Shown one piece after another: positions 10,319-18,698 of a stretch of DNA of 64,000 nucleotides; positions within the stretch are counted from its first letter, which is position 1, and each line of letters begins with the position of its first letter. The notes below the pieces were generated by a model. That model was not told where the DNA came from, searched no databases, and worked only from the letters and a program-made list of their open reading frames with translations. A program made the translations under genes and the position numbers. Source of the DNA: Henningerozyma blattae CBS 6284 (taxonomy: Eukaryota > Ascomycota > Saccharomycetes > Saccharomycetales > Saccharomycetaceae); assembly GCF_000315915.1 (NCBI RefSeq), contig NC_020187.1, forward strand, positions 496,001-560,000. The letters are read 5' to 3'.

Positions 10319-10596
10319 TTGTTTGGTCTCTTGAGTTGATTCTTTATTTGCTTGCTTCACTTCTTAATTTAGCAGCATAAAAATAGTGTAAATATATATA
10401 AGTTTTGCAAAGCCTATAAACAGTTTCACGTGTCCGAGCAGAGATGGACTGCTTTCTCAACTGTTACTAGCTTGTTACCAAAACCATACTTCATCTATGA
10501 AAAGACAAATGGATACTCACATTTTTTACATTTAAAAAGTCCGCGAAATAAGTTATGAATATCCGTTTTTCCTGTTTAGGCTGAAAATGAGTTCTT

Positions 10597-10604
10597 TCCG
10601 CGGA
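10597..10604. promoter_or_regulatory. PDRE-like palindrome upstream of LOT5
   Basis: TCCGCGGA is an exact match to the palindromic Pdr1/Pdr3 response element of S. cerevisiae. It lies 279 bp upstream of the LOT5 start. A near match, TCCGCGAA, sits at about 10540. This suggests drug-resistance-type control of LOT5 or of a lost gene; an 8-mer can occur by chance. Confidence 0.35.
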
Positions 10605-11203
10605 GCTATTAATTCTTGCATCATTTATTAGTAGGTGCCAAAAACACTAGCCTCATAAGATAATACAAAAGATATATTGGATTAATATTCAAAAACGAAA
10701 TACTACAGTCAAATATATAATAAATTCCTTTTTAAACTTTAATAAAGACTTCAAATACGTCACTTGAAAAAACTAACATTGCATACACATACATATGTAT
10801 ATTGTGCCTTATAGTAAGATATATAGCTTTTATTTCTTTGCTGTAATCTAGTACACCAGAAGCATCTCAATTTTATTATAGTCTGAGAGTACCCTTTATT
10901 TTAAAAATTAGTCATTATATTGTTACTCAGTTGCTTCTCATAGCCGATCCATAATTTTTTTTCTGTTCAAATATTTTACAATTGTAATGAGAATTTTGAA
11001 GAATTTTGAAGATTACTGTGGAAATTAAACTTATCCTAATTAGGACAAAGAAAATTCTCGTTTGCTACCCGATTGTTTCTGAGGCCGGGAGTTAACTAGA
11101 ATAAGTCAAGCTCGAATATTTTCCCTTCAATAGATGATATCACATGCCATACTTTATATCTACATTTCTTGCTTGTTTCCTAGTTATTACCAGAATCCGT
11201 TGA

Positions 11204-11482
11204 AATTTGATAGTGTGTAATCTCACCAATATAATAGACAAGTGCTTTTTAGGTAAATTTTTTGTTTTTTTGATAAACGCAGTCAACCACTCTAAACCTT
11301 TTCCGATAATTAAAGGGTTGCCAAGGGTTCTTTCTATACACTGTTAGTTTTTTGGAGCGACTAATTTCAATAGAGAAGAGAATTCCATACTGGAAGAATG
11401 CCCTTTCAAAAATGTTGTTCAGGATATGCTAACAGAAGCTATTTGTCAAACTCATTTAACTCTATTATTAGAATTTAAATAA
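11204..11482 (+). pseudogene. Possible gene relic, unidentified
   Basis: One frame runs from just after a TGA at 11201 to a TAA at 11480 with a single internal TAG at 11345, giving 47 then 44 sense codons. In this base composition a stop is expected about every 13-15 codons. The second part, ending with a CPFKNVVQDMLTEAICQ-type segment, looks like a protein C-terminus. I do not recognise the family. A second frame over part of the same stretch is also open, which weakens the case. Confidence 0.2.
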
Positions 11483-11691
11483 ACAATCTGATAATTATAT
11501 TTCTGGTTCATGTTACCTAAATACTTCTTGTTGGAAAAAAAATATTTTACATATTATAAAACTTATTAGAGAAATTTATCTAAAGGGTATATAGGCTAAA
11601 ATAAATAAATAACTCGGGGTCCTATGTGCCAATTTCATTAGTAAAAGATTAAGTATAGGATAAAATTAATAATTCTTAATGCTTAAGTCAA

Positions 11692-11882
11692 TTAACATGA
11701 ACAACTTTTCTTTGTAGGATACACACATTCTTTGCATTTAGATAGTGAGCACGATTCACAATTGGCAGGAAAACATTTTGCAGTTACAACTTGAATTTTT
11801 ATTTGTATTACATTGAAAAACTTTGTTTCTCACATTTATAGTCATTCTTTTCAGAGCAGTTACATTTAGCATATTGGTACAT
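11692..11882 (-). pseudogene. Cysteine-rich, metallothionein-like relic with two frameshifts
   Basis: Reading the minus strand from ATG at 11882, frame 1 encodes KCNCSEKNDYKCEK and stops at codon 25. The next frame continues with CNTNKNSSCNCKMFSC and stops. The third frame continues with CESCSLSKCKEC and ends in SCSC followed by TAA at 11692. The three segments abut without overlap conflict and together give about 13 cysteines in about 63 residues, many as C-x-C or C-x-x-C. That pattern is typical of copper metallothioneins such as Cup1/Crs5 but is not an alignment to either. Two single-base events (near 11815 in a T5 run, and near 11762) would be needed. I read it as a decayed gene; a sequencing problem is the alternative. 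Confidence 0.45.
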
Positions 11883-12726
11883 ATTAAAGAATTTTTAAAA
11901 TTTCGAACTAAAGAAATTGGTATACAATGCTCTTATGCTTTGTATATTTGTAGAATTTTATTGATAACGTTTTGATCTTTACACATAAAACAACTGCAAC
12001 TAAATAAAAAAAAGTTTCTTAGCTTTCTTTTTCGCAGTTATTTTTCAATGATTTATTCTAATATGCGTATTTTTTCTGTCATCAACGATAAGCTCTAAAA
12101 ACGATTGAAACAATTTGTACTGACGACATTCTTCAAGGATTGGAAACTAAAATGCATAACAGCAATTAATTAGAAGTATATTCTTATATTGTTTTAGAAC
12201 GAAATTGTTAAAAATTTAATAACACATCATAGTTTTGTGAATAGAGCAAATATGCTCAACCTTAGTTATAAGTTAGTGTGTTTTAAATATCAAAATAATC
12301 TGACTGATTCCTTCCTCTCCTCGAAATATCATACACTTATTAATCTCCGAAGTTTAATAAACAAGGTTGCTATGCATAAGAATGATATTAATTTCATTCT
12401 AGAAGTAACCATAACATCTATAGTGAATTGTAATATTACACTATAATTATACGTAAAAAAAAGTGCCCTTTAGAAAAACAAAGACAATATTTCTTTGATT
12501 TACCATTAAGTTACCTCCATTATTGATTGTCATTACGAATATGAATTCATACTAATTACTTACCTTGCTTATCAAAAAATTGAAAGCTGTTAAGCTCTAA
12601 CGAATTTTACTATTGGCTAATTTGTTTTTCATACTTAATATAGATACCTTAGTACACGACTTTCACCTAGCTATCTTCACGCATTGTCTGCATCATGACT
12701 TAAATTACAAACTATACATTATATAA

Positions 12727-14049
12727 TTAACTAACTTTATTTTGGTAAATTGGTGATGCTGTTGATACTGTTAGAGGATCTGTTTCATCATCTTGGATGT
12801 TTCCAGTCTCATCAACGTGTACATCTTGTTTGGTTTCTGCACATGAATCATATTTGGTGTCCGTACGTGAATCTTGCTTGGTAGTTGGAGGTATATCTTG
12901 ACTTGGCTCTTGAGATACGTCTTCGCCTTGTTTTTGATCTTGACTCTGAATTTGGGGTTGAGCTAGTTCTTGAATCTGCTTCTGAGGATCCTCGGATATT
13001 TCCTTAGGCATTGCTTCTGGAGTTGCTTCCAAAGTTGCCTCTGAAGATGATTCTTGATTTACTTCTGGAGGTTGCTCTCTCTTAGCTCCAGCTTTTGCCT
13101 GTCGCCTTTCTCTAGTTCGGCCACGTTTCTCATCCACCTTTCCTAGCTTCATAGTTGCAAATAAATTTCTCAAGGATTTCTTTTTGTCATTTTCCACATC
13201 TGAACCACTGTAGCCGCTACTAGAATGACTATCATCTGGTGAGTCGAGCCCACCAACTAGTTGTGGATAGGTGATATCTTTTTTCTTCTTATTTTTAAAC
13301 ATTTGACTATTCGCCATCTCTTTGAACTTGGCAGAGTAGCTCTTGAATAATCCATTTTTTGAAGTCAATGGTGACATAGTTTCGTATTTTTCTCTTGTTT
13401 TTGCAAGAAACTCGTTGCTGGATTCACTAATAATACTCTCTGCATCACTTGTTGGCTGAGCCAACTCATGAACCGGTAATGGTGCAGGATTATTAGGATC
13501 TAAAGTTATCTTATCATGTGCTTCGGACTCTTCTACTGGACCTTCATTTGGAGGATCCATTGGTTCCTCAATTGGTTCCTCTTCGGGCCCACCAATATCC
13601 TTTCTTCGTCTTGACTTCAAGTCACCAAATTTCCTATCGATCCATCGCTTAAATCTGATATTTTTGGCTGTCTTAACATCTTCAGTCATTTGATTTATAT
13701 TTTTTTCATTGGAATCAAACCGTCTGACATCTTGTTTCTCAGCTTCAGTTAATTCTCTACTACAAAACTTACTCTCTATGACTCGCTGATATCCACTCAT
13801 CTCATTAATGCTTCTATCCAACTCCTCATTTGCTTGCATGATACTCTCTAACCTATCACTTCCAGGAACTAATAGAAGTTCCTCTTCAGGCAATTGCATC
13901 ACGCAGCCATTCATTTCGTTCTCTATGGTACGCCCATTAGAGTCCACATGATTCGGTGGAGTGACAAATCTTTCATCAGGCTCAAACTTGAATACTTCTC
14001 CGTACTCCTCACTCTCATTTTCAACGTCATTATGCAGATTACTACTCAT
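12727..14049 (-). CDS. Unrecognised charged protein, probably sporulation-induced
   Basis: A 440-residue ATG-initiated frame encodes a hydrophilic protein with no signal peptide, membrane segment or domain I recognise. The first third contains a mixed charged region around residues 85-155, including RRFDSNEKN and RFKRWIDRKFGDLKSRRRK. Then come a Pro/Glu-rich stretch (PEEEPIEEPMDPPNEGP), a Lys-rich patch (KNKKKKD) and a basic KRGRTRERRQAKAGAKR segment. The C-terminal third is rich in Gln, Glu, Asp, Ser and Thr with a repeated KQDxxxDTK-like pattern. Four exact middle-sporulation elements lie 113-240 bp upstream, on the gene's own strand. In S. cerevisiae the gene beside MRL1 is YPR078C on the opposite strand, so orthology by position is possible but I see no sequence proof. 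Function is unknown. Confidence 0.75.
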   Translation of the reverse strand: MSSNLHNDVENESEEYGEVFKFEPDERFVTPPNHVDSNGRTIENEMNGCVMQLPEEELLLVPGSDRLESIMQANEELDRSINEMSGYQRVIESKFCSRELTEAEKQDVRRFDSNEKNINQMTEDVKTAKNIRFKRWIDRKFGDLKSRRRKDIGGPEEEPIEEPMDPPNEGPVEESEAHDKITLDPNNPAPLPVHELAQPTSDAESIISESSNEFLAKTREKYETMSPLTSKNGLFKSYSAKFKEMANSQMFKNKKKKDITYPQLVGGLDSPDDSHSSSGYSGSDVENDKKKSLRNLFATMKLGKVDEKRGRTRERRQAKAGAKREQPPEVNQESSSEATLEATPEAMPKEISEDPQKQIQELAQPQIQSQDQKQGEDVSQEPSQDIPPTTKQDSRTDTKYDSCAETKQDVHVDETGNIQDDETDPLTVSTASPIYQNKVS

Positions 14050-14926
14050 GTTTTCGAAAATATTCTGTTATTCAATATTTTTGCTGGTTATTTTTTTAGT
14101 TTTTATTTATTCAGTACTTACAATAAGGCATATACTCATTTATATATCTATTCAACTTGTCATTTGTGGCACACATCTTTTCCTTTGATTTTACAATTGA
14201 ATTAGCATTTGAATTTGAATTTACATTTACATCTGAATACGTATTTGCGGCATACTCGAATTCATATTTGTGGCGCACATATTTGCGGCGCATCCAATCA
14301 TAATCATATAATATACTGTAAGTAAAACATAAAGGGGACTCATAACCTGGCCATTATTCCTATAAGAAATATTTTGTATTTTTTAATATCGAGATTCTTC
14401 CTTGAAGACAATACGAAATGTACCTTTTCTCTTGTAAATCAATATCATTTATGTACTTCATCATCAAACTATATAGACGTTCTCGTATAATAGTAAGATA
14501 GGCTGATCTATGACATTAATAACCCTTAAATGAATAGTTTTTAATAGTGACATATCCTATTAACTAAGCTTGCCTTATTTTCCTACAATCTTTATTACAT
14601 AATTGCCAAATCAGTAAGATTAATAAGTGTAAATAATAATTTAAGAGCCTCAAAAGTTGTGGATTAGTAGATAGTTTACTATTATGGTGTTACCTTTAAT
14701 AAATTTAATCAAACTTATATACAACTTTATTCCAAGTTCTCAAAAGATCAGTGCCTTTTTATAATTTCTTACGCTATTATTCTTCGGACCTATTTCAACG
14801 CGAAACCGCAAACAGAATTCGGCAAGGATATTGGAATTTCAAAACAAGTGATTAAAAGGATTTACTTGAAGCTAGAGGCAATTCTGGCAATTCTGGCAAC
14901 TCTCAGTAGATCTGACTACCACAACC
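14050..14926. promoter_or_regulatory. Divergent region upstream of the unknown gene and MRL1
   Basis: This 877-bp region lies between two divergent starts. The part nearest the unknown gene holds the MSE cluster at 14162-14289. Around 14195-14230 there are short degenerate repeats of the GAATTTGAATTT and ACATTTACAT type. The MRL1-proximal part contains an unexplained open frame (listed at 14551-14961) and a tandem 9-mer GGCAATTCT repeated twice, at about 14877-14894, just before MRL1. Confidence 0.5.
14162..14289 (-). promoter_or_regulatory. Cluster of four middle-sporulation elements (Ndt80 sites)
   Basis: The minus strand carries four exact matches to the Ndt80 consensus gNCRCAAAW: GCCACAAAT at 14162-14170 and 14266-14274, and GCCGCAAAT at 14243-14251 and 14281-14289. 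The last two sit in adjacent 15-bp direct repeats (14266-14280 and 14281-14295). All four point toward the gene starting at 14049. One site is often enough for middle-meiotic induction in S. cerevisiae, so four make a strong case for sporulation-specific expression of that gene. Confidence 0.75.
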
Positions 14927-14961
14927 ATGTCACAAGAACCCGCACCTTCATGTGCGGTAAT
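14551..14961 (+). pseudogene. Long ATG-less open frame, weakly TFIIB-like
   Basis: One plus frame is open from 14551 to a TAA near 14959, interrupted only by two adjacent TAG codons at 14665-14670. It contains no ATG before the MRL1 overlap, so it is not an intact gene by itself. Residues from about 14800 to 14880 read QTEFGKDIGISKQVIKRIY, which resembles the helix-turn-helix of the second cyclin repeat of TFIIB-type factors. The S. cerevisiae TFIIB gene SUA7 (YPR086W) lies a few genes from MRL1. A relic of a lost duplicate is possible. The resemblance is weak and made by eye only. Confidence 0.22.
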
Positions 14962-16051
14962 GAATACCATTACGGGTAACTTCATTGATTTATCACCTCT
15001 TTCAAATCATCCTTCCAAAGGCCAAATAAATCGATTCGTAGCGAAGAATTGGGACTCATCACCATGCAATTTTACAATCGCTATATGCTCCTCACCAAAC
15101 AGTAATATTGAAAATGAACAGTTGAGCAACTTAACAGGTGCCTTCTATTACGATGAGCAAATTAACAAATACGTGTCTATTGGTAAGTTTAATGAGACTC
15201 CCCAATTGATCGGACCCAAAGAATCTGCCAAGAAACTTATTTTGAAATACAATAATGGGGATATTTGTCCCAACGGTAAAGATCAGAAAAGCAGTATATT
15301 CAATTTTGTCTGTGATAAAGAGTTAACTAATAAAATGGCCAAAGTCAATTTCCTTGGTAGTTTTAATGATTGCGGGTATTTTTTTGAAGTAAGAAGCATA
15401 TACGCCTGTCCTACATCCAACAGCAGCAATGAAGTAAACGTACTAGGTATATTTGTTGGCATTTTTTTTGTGTTTTTCCTAGTAGAATTGATTAGACGCC
15501 GTTTCTTAAATACATCACATGACTCATTGATTGATCGCAGTTCCACAAGGGGCCCAATATTTTTACCAGACGAACAAGATATTGGCGAGATACAACGCTT
15601 GAGTTTGACAAACACTCTTAATAATAATAGTTTGCAAGATGATTTAGAAGAGAATGTTCGTTGGGAATTTATAGAAACTGAACCCAAATGGAGAACCCTT
15701 GTGAAAAAAGTGGCCAATGCTACCGCAAAAAGCTTACAATTGTTAACACATCGTAATACTTCTACAAACTCTACCATAAGTAGACCTATATATCCGTCAC
15801 TGAATAGACCTGCCACATCTGCTTCGAATAGAATTACACCATCGCAAGATCAAGATCGTTCTAACATACCGGGCCCTTACCAAGACCAAATCCCCCCCTT
15901 AGGCACATCTACAACTTTGAATACCATCGCCACAGACTCAACAGACACAGCTTTTCTCAGGGCCATGGCACAACAGAATAGCATGCTTGACGACCTAAGT
16001 GAACAGCACGTACAACTACAGCAAGACAATGCATACGAAAGTGAACATTAA
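14927..16051 (+). CDS. MRL1: Mrl1, mannose-6-phosphate-receptor-like sorting receptor
   Basis: Mrl1 is a type I membrane protein that cycles between Golgi and endosomes and helps vacuolar hydrolase maturation. The 374-residue frame begins almost at the first conserved MRH residues (CAVMNTITGNFIDLSPL, Cys9). It has further cysteines at 47, 54, 114, 129, 149 and 161, with GSFNDCGYFFEVRSIYACP matching the end of the lumenal domain. A single membrane span follows at about 170-189 with basic residues after it, then a long cytosolic tail. Remarkably there is no signal peptide. The frame closes upstream at TAG 14873 with no other ATG. Without one the protein should not reach the ER, so an upstream exon, an indel near the start or gene decay must be considered. 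Adjacent TEF1 matches S. cerevisiae YPR079W-YPR080W. Confidence 0.85.
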   Translation: MSQEPAPSCAVMNTITGNFIDLSPLSNHPSKGQINRFVAKNWDSSPCNFTIAICSSPNSNIENEQLSNLTGAFYYDEQINKYVSIGKFNETPQLIGPKESAKKLILKYNNGDICPNGKDQKSSIFNFVCDKELTNKMAKVNFLGSFNDCGYFFEVRSIYACPTSNSSNEVNVLGIFVGIFFVFFLVELIRRRFLNTSHDSLIDRSSTRGPIFLPDEQDIGEIQRLSLTNTLNNNSLQDDLEENVRWEFIETEPKWRTLVKKVANATAKSLQLLTHRNTSTNSTISRPIYPSLNRPATSASNRITPSQDQDRSNIPGPYQDQIPPLGTSTTLNTIATDSTDTAFLRAMAQQNSMLDDLSEQHVQLQQDNAYESEH

Positions 16052-17058
16052 TACGGCTAGACTCCCCCTTTCTCAATCTTCGAGCGTCTTGCACAGACGA
16101 CGCCGCGACTTCCCTCAAATCCCTATTTAGGTTCAAACAGATTAAAGGACGTATGCTATCATCGACTACACTGATTATCGTGAGCAAGAATACAGCTTAG
16201 GGAATCTTAGTTTGTTAGCAAAGCTGCAAGATCGTAAGGCCGCAAGGGTAGTCGCACACTTGTACACTCGTCATGCCCTCATGAATGTTGTAACACAGGC
16301 GAAATATGTACTACTAATAGCACATCAGATACCATTTTGCTACTGAAACTTTCCTAAAGCAACTTGGCCGTCCCCGCACAAGCCAACAACCAATATTTTT
16401 CCTAAAAAGTCCAACCGTGAAGTCCATGATGGTCGATGGTAATGGCACACCCTCCTGCTCACTTGACCGTTGGTTGCTTATTCCATCGTTAACTTATCCA
16501 TATCTACCGAACCTTCACTAACATAGTTGGCCCATCTGGGTGTTTCCACTTTCACCATTCTCGTGGGTTTTCTCTTAGTGTTTGGTGTGCTTTCATGCTG
16601 GTTTTTTGCTTCTACCAAGAAACGCTAGTAGGGGATACCACTTTTTTTCTTTTTTTACCGCATCGGGCTTCTGTGGAAAAATTTTCAACTTTGAGCACTC
16701 GGCCTGCAAAAACCAGCATGAGTTATTCATTTTTTATTCATTTTATTTCTATTTGTTCATTTTGTCCCAAGAGAGTCGAAAGCTAGAGAAGCGAGAGTGA
16801 AAAATTTTTCCAAACTCCCATGATGGAAAATTTTTATTCTTTTCTAGTTTTTTTCCTGTTTCTTCACTTGATAGTAGTAGGTTTTATGGTTTCTGATGGG
16901 TATATAAAGACTTGAAGACAGTCTATTTGAATTTCGAAAGTTTTTCTGATGGTCTTTTCAGTAGATTTTTAATTTCTCTTCCAATTAATTTTTATCTTTG
17001 TATTATCTCTTTTCTCATTCGTTAGAAAGAAAAACACACATTTCAACAATAATTCACA
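16052..17058. promoter_or_regulatory. TEF1 promoter and leader, with MRL1 3' end
   Basis: About 1 kb separates MRL1 from the highly expressed EF-1alpha gene. A TATATAAA box lies at 16901-16908, 151 bp before the ATG. A Rap1-like ACACCCAGATG is on the minus strand at 16533-16543, comparable to the upstream activating sites of S. cerevisiae TEF genes. T-rich tracts (about 16640-16660 and 16800-16860) precede the TATA box. The leader ends in a CGTTAGAAAGAAA segment like that of S. cerevisiae TEF1. The proximal 500 bp (16060-16560) are noticeably more GC-rich than other intergenic DNA. Confidence 0.65.
16594..16720. repeat. 16-bp inverted repeat in the TEF1 promoter
   Basis: The left arm CATGCTGGTTTTTTGC (16594-16609) is matched on the opposite strand by GCAAAAACCAGCATG (16706-16720), differing only by one T in the T run. 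The arms are 96 nt apart and lie between the Rap1-like site and the TATA box. They could form a cruciform or be a pair of oppositely oriented factor sites. Confidence 0.6.
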
Positions 17059-18432
17059 ATGGGTAAAGCTAAGGCTCACGTTAACGTTGTCGTCATCGGT
17101 CATGTCGATTCTGGTAAATCTACCACCACTGGTCACTTAATTTACAAGTGTGGTGGTATTGATAAGAGAACTATTGAAAAGTTCGAAAAGGAAGCCGCCG
17201 AATTAGGTAAGGGTTCTTTCAAATACGCTTGGGTCTTGGATAAATTAAAGGCTGAAAGAGAAAGAGGTATCACCATTGATATTGCTTTATGGAAGTTCGA
17301 AACTCCAAAATACCAAGTTACCGTTATTGATGCTCCAGGTCACAGAGATTTCATCAAGAACATGATTACTGGTACTTCTCAAGCCGATTGTGCTATTTTG
17401 ATTATTGCTGGTGGTGTCGGTGAATTCGAAGCCGGTATTTCCAAGGATGGTCAAACCAGAGAACACGCTTTGTTAGCTTACACCTTAGGTGTTAAGCAAT
17501 TGATTGTTGCTGTTAACAAGATGGACTCTGTCAACTGGGATGAAGCCAGATTCAAGGAAATTTCCAAGGAAACTGCTAACTTCATCAAGAAGGTCGGTTA
17601 CAACCCAAAGACTGTTCCATTCGTCCCAATTTCTGGTTGGAACGGTGACAACATGATTGAAGCCACCACTAACGCTTCCTGGTACAAGGGTTGGGAAAAG
17701 GAAACCAAGGCTGGTGTTGTTAAAGGTAAGACTTTATTAGAAGCCATTGACTCCATTGAACCACCTGCCAGACCAACTGACAAGCCATTAAGATTGCCAT
17801 TACAAGATGTTTACAAGATTGGTGGTATTGGTACTGTGCCAGTCGGTAGAGTCGAAACCGGTGTTATCAAGCCAGGTATGGTTGTTACCTTCGCCCCAGC
17901 CGGTGTTACTACTGAAGTTAAATCCGTCGAAATGCACCACGAACAATTAGCTGAAGGTTTACCAGGTGACAACGTCGGTTTCAACGTCAAGAACGTTTCC
18001 GTTAAGGAAATCAGAAGAGGTAACGTTTGTGGTGACTCCAAGAACGATCCACCAAAGGGTTCTGAATCTTTCAACGCTACTGTCATTGTTTTGAACCATC
18101 CAGGTCAAATCTCTGCCGGTTACAGTCCAGTCTTAGATTGTCACACTGCTCACATTGCTTGTAGATTCGATGAATTATTAGAAAAGAACGACAGAAGATC
18201 TGGTAAGAAATTGGAAGACAATCCAAAATTCTTGAAATCCGGTGATGCTGCTTTAGTCAAATTCGTTCCATCTAAGCCAATGTGTGTTGAAGCTTTCACT
18301 GACTACCCACCATTAGGTAGATTCGCTGTCAGAGATATGAGACAAACTGTCGCTGTCGGTGTTATCAAGTCCGTTGTCAAGTCTGACAAGGCCGGTAAGG
18401 TCACCAAGGCTGCTGCTAAGGCTTCCAAATAA
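17059..18432 (+). CDS. TEF1: Translation elongation factor eEF1A
   Basis: eEF1A delivers aminoacyl-tRNA to the ribosomal A site as a GTP complex. The 457-residue product is close to identical to S. cerevisiae Tef1/Tef2. The P-loop GHVDSGKST spans residues 14-22, DAPGH lies near 91 and NKMD near 153, followed by the two beta-barrel domains ([22 protein letters not shown], then [15 protein letters not shown] region). Codon use is extreme for yeast optimal codons (GGT, AAG, TTG/TTA, GAA, ATT/ATC) and the GC content is higher than its neighbours, as expected of a very highly expressed gene. It lies between MRL1 (YPR079W) and MUD1 (YBR119W), so it unites the positions of both S. cerevisiae copies TEF1 and TEF2. 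Either name could apply. Confidence 0.98.
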   Translation: MGKAKAHVNVVVIGHVDSGKSTTTGHLIYKCGGIDKRTIEKFEKEAAELGKGSFKYAWVLDKLKAERERGITIDIALWKFETPKYQVTVIDAPGHRDFIKNMITGTSQADCAILIIAGGVGEFEAGISKDGQTREHALLAYTLGVKQLIVAVNKMDSVNWDEARFKEISKETANFIKKVGYNPKTVPFVPISGWNGDNMIEATTNASWYKGWEKETKAGVVKGKTLLEAIDSIEPPARPTDKPLRLPLQDVYKIGGIGTVPVGRVETGVIKPGMVVTFAPAGVTTEVKSVEMHHEQLAEGLPGDNVGFNVKNVSVKEIRRGNVCGDSKNDPPKGSESFNATVIVLNHPGQISAGYSPVLDCHTAHIACRFDELLEKNDRRSGKKLEDNPKFLKSGDAALVKFVPSKPMCVEAFTDYPPLGRFAVRDMRQTVAVGVIKSVVKSDKAGKVTKAAAKASK

Positions 18433-18698
18433 GGGAATTTAAATTGATATCAAATTCATTGAAATTTTCATTTTGTATAGTTAGTATCTTTTATATAAAT
18501 ATAAATTACCCTTTTATTTAGAACTTTAAAAATAAACGTTATTAAAAAAAATAGTCTTCACTATATCAAATATCAATTTCTATTGTATGGAATTGAATAA
18601 CCTTCGTTCCGTCTAGAGAAATTTTTAAAAACATTACATTTTAAAAAAAAGAATCCATCAAAAGCTGAGTTAAATGTAACGTAAAACAGTATTGAATA

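Larger units (their letters stand above)
10319..12726. other. 2.4-kb gene desert at a synteny breakpoint
   Basis: No credible intact gene is present between LOT5 and the next gene. This is the join between the YLR409-412/YKL181-183 block and the YPR079-083/YBR118-128 block. The region contains a PDRE-type site (10597-10604) and two candidate gene relics listed separately (11204-11482 and 11692-11882). A 69-codon frame at 12237-12446 has only a GTG start and no recognisable features, so I treat it as chance. No centromere consensus, tRNA or LTR was recognised. Confidence 0.6.

Noticed and set aside
11139..11312. Possible point centromere: ATCACATG (CDEI-like) followed 166 bp later by a TTTTCCGATAATTAAA segment
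   Set aside because: The spacer is not nearly AT-pure and the CCG core context is a poor CDEIII match. Other CACGTG/ATCACGTG sites (24226, 31706, 31734, 56978) and CGGAA sites (29750, 61935) also lack a partner at the right distance.
12237..12446. 69-codon open frame in the gene desert
   Set aside because: It begins with GTG rather than ATG, has no recognisable features and is surrounded by non-coding DNA.
14111..14293. 60-codon minus-strand frame upstream of the unknown gene
   Set aside because: Its Asn/Ser/Tyr-rich composition comes from short degenerate repeats and it overlaps the sporulation-element cluster, so it is better read as promoter DNA.
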